NCBI GenBank assembly: GCA_949130495.1
Contig: OX422223.1
Span: 78,985,251 to 79,049,250 of the forward strand
Reading direction: 5' to 3'
Length of the DNA: 64,000 bases
Source of the DNA: Sambucus nigra
Taxonomy: Eukaryota > Streptophyta > Magnoliopsida > Dipsacales > Adoxaceae
The first letter of the stretch is position 1; each line of letters begins with the position of its first letter. Both the position numbers and the translations under genes were made by a program. The notes beneath the pieces were generated by a model, which saw nothing but the letters and a program-made list of their open reading frames with translations, ran no database searches and was not told the DNA's origin. Below, piece by piece: positions 63,433 to 64,000 of this stretch.

Positions 63433-64000
63433 TGATATATATATATAACTTTTGATTAATTTGTCAGAATTTTTTATTAAATTTGAAAAAGGTCTGATGA
63501 GTCTCGATTTTCGTTGACCTTTTTCCATGTTTTTATTCAGTTCCTCTGAGACCATAGCTTTGAATATCCTAGAATTTGATTTTCAACACTTGTATTATAC
63601 TTTTCAAAACTTCAAACAAATTTGTGAGGGCTCTTATTTTTTGCTAGTCCTATCCAATCAAGTCGATCTTTCTTTATTTTTTCTTCTCAGTCTGAAGGTA
63701 TTCTTTTAAAAGACTCAAATTGTTAATGCATTTCAATATTGTTTTACACACCTTAAAAGAATTCATGTAAACACTTCAAATAAAAACAGATAATTTCTTT
63801 ATTTTTATGCTTCCAAAATATTACAATTCAAACTATCCATATATACAAATTTCCTAGCAAAGCAAGTAAACTAATATGATTTTGCTATAAATTTGGAGAA
63901 AACAAATCACATCAATTCACACCCCATTAGAGAATATTTCCCAAGTAATCCTAAAAGAGGAGAAGTGGTACAAAGAAGATACAAAGAGGTCTCCTTGCCT
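63433..64000. other. AT-rich stretch, nothing recognised
   Basis: No domain-bearing frame, terminus or repeat pair seen up to the window end. Confidence 0.4.

Overview
The window looks like gene-poor, repeat-dense chromatin of a flowering plant. It is AT-rich overall, and every coding region I can recognise belongs to plant mobile elements: Ty3/gypsy lineages (Tat/Ogre-like, Athila-like, and a Tekay/Del-like chromovirus), Ty1/copia (SIRE-like), a Helitron, hAT-type MITEs and other inverted-repeat elements. I found no host gene, tRNA, rRNA or CRISPR array. Family names rest on my reading of domains, primer-binding sites and termini, not on a database search.

Left part (1-14320): short non-autonomous elements in AT-rich DNA. 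Two inverted-repeat elements sit side by side in TA arrays (2791-3115, 3138-3578). A hAT-type MITE has a perfect 8-bp target duplication (5209-5755). A Helitron 3' end carries a broken PIF1-like helicase (6790-7772, minus). A fold-back element (8581-8886) lies beside a second inverted-repeat sequence that was split by a 2.9-kb solo LTR (9082-11970, minus). Another degenerate inverted-repeat element lies at 13067-13528.

Middle part (14331-57066): one nested stack, four insertions deep. The outermost element is Tat-A (minus), with LTRs at 14331-14748 and 56731-57066 and a 10-bp direct repeat on both sides. Tat-B (minus, 16528-52517) interrupts its pol gene between RNase H and integrase. Tat-B keeps only part of the integrase plus an antisense, intron-containing ORF. 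Two elements entered Tat-B: Athila-A (20377-30222, minus, non-autonomous), which splits the antisense ORF, and a chromodomain gypsy element here called Tekay (32995-51635, plus), which splits the 5' LTR of Tat-B. The Tekay element in turn holds a hAT MITE (39162-39606) in its integrase gene and a second non-autonomous Athila-like element, Athila-B (about 41723-51340, minus), in its 3' LTR. LTR divergence by eye falls from the outer to the inner elements, as nesting requires.

Right part (57077-64000): inverted-repeat elements in dinucleotide arrays (57441-58002, 58408-58670), then a copia SIRE-like element (58729-63432, minus) reduced to two LTRs, a coiled-coil and zinc-knuckle gag fragment and a polypurine tract.

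The most unusual observations are: (1) the left end of Athila-B, where an inverted 1-kb LTR/gag segment and two templated filler pieces are joined through 3-8 bp microhomologies; (2) a roughly 124-bp block shared by Athila-A and Athila-B containing a hairpin with a compensatory base-pair change; (3) arrays of a degenerate CGTTCGAACG palindrome in the copia LTRs, with the same motif in the unrelated Tekay LTR.
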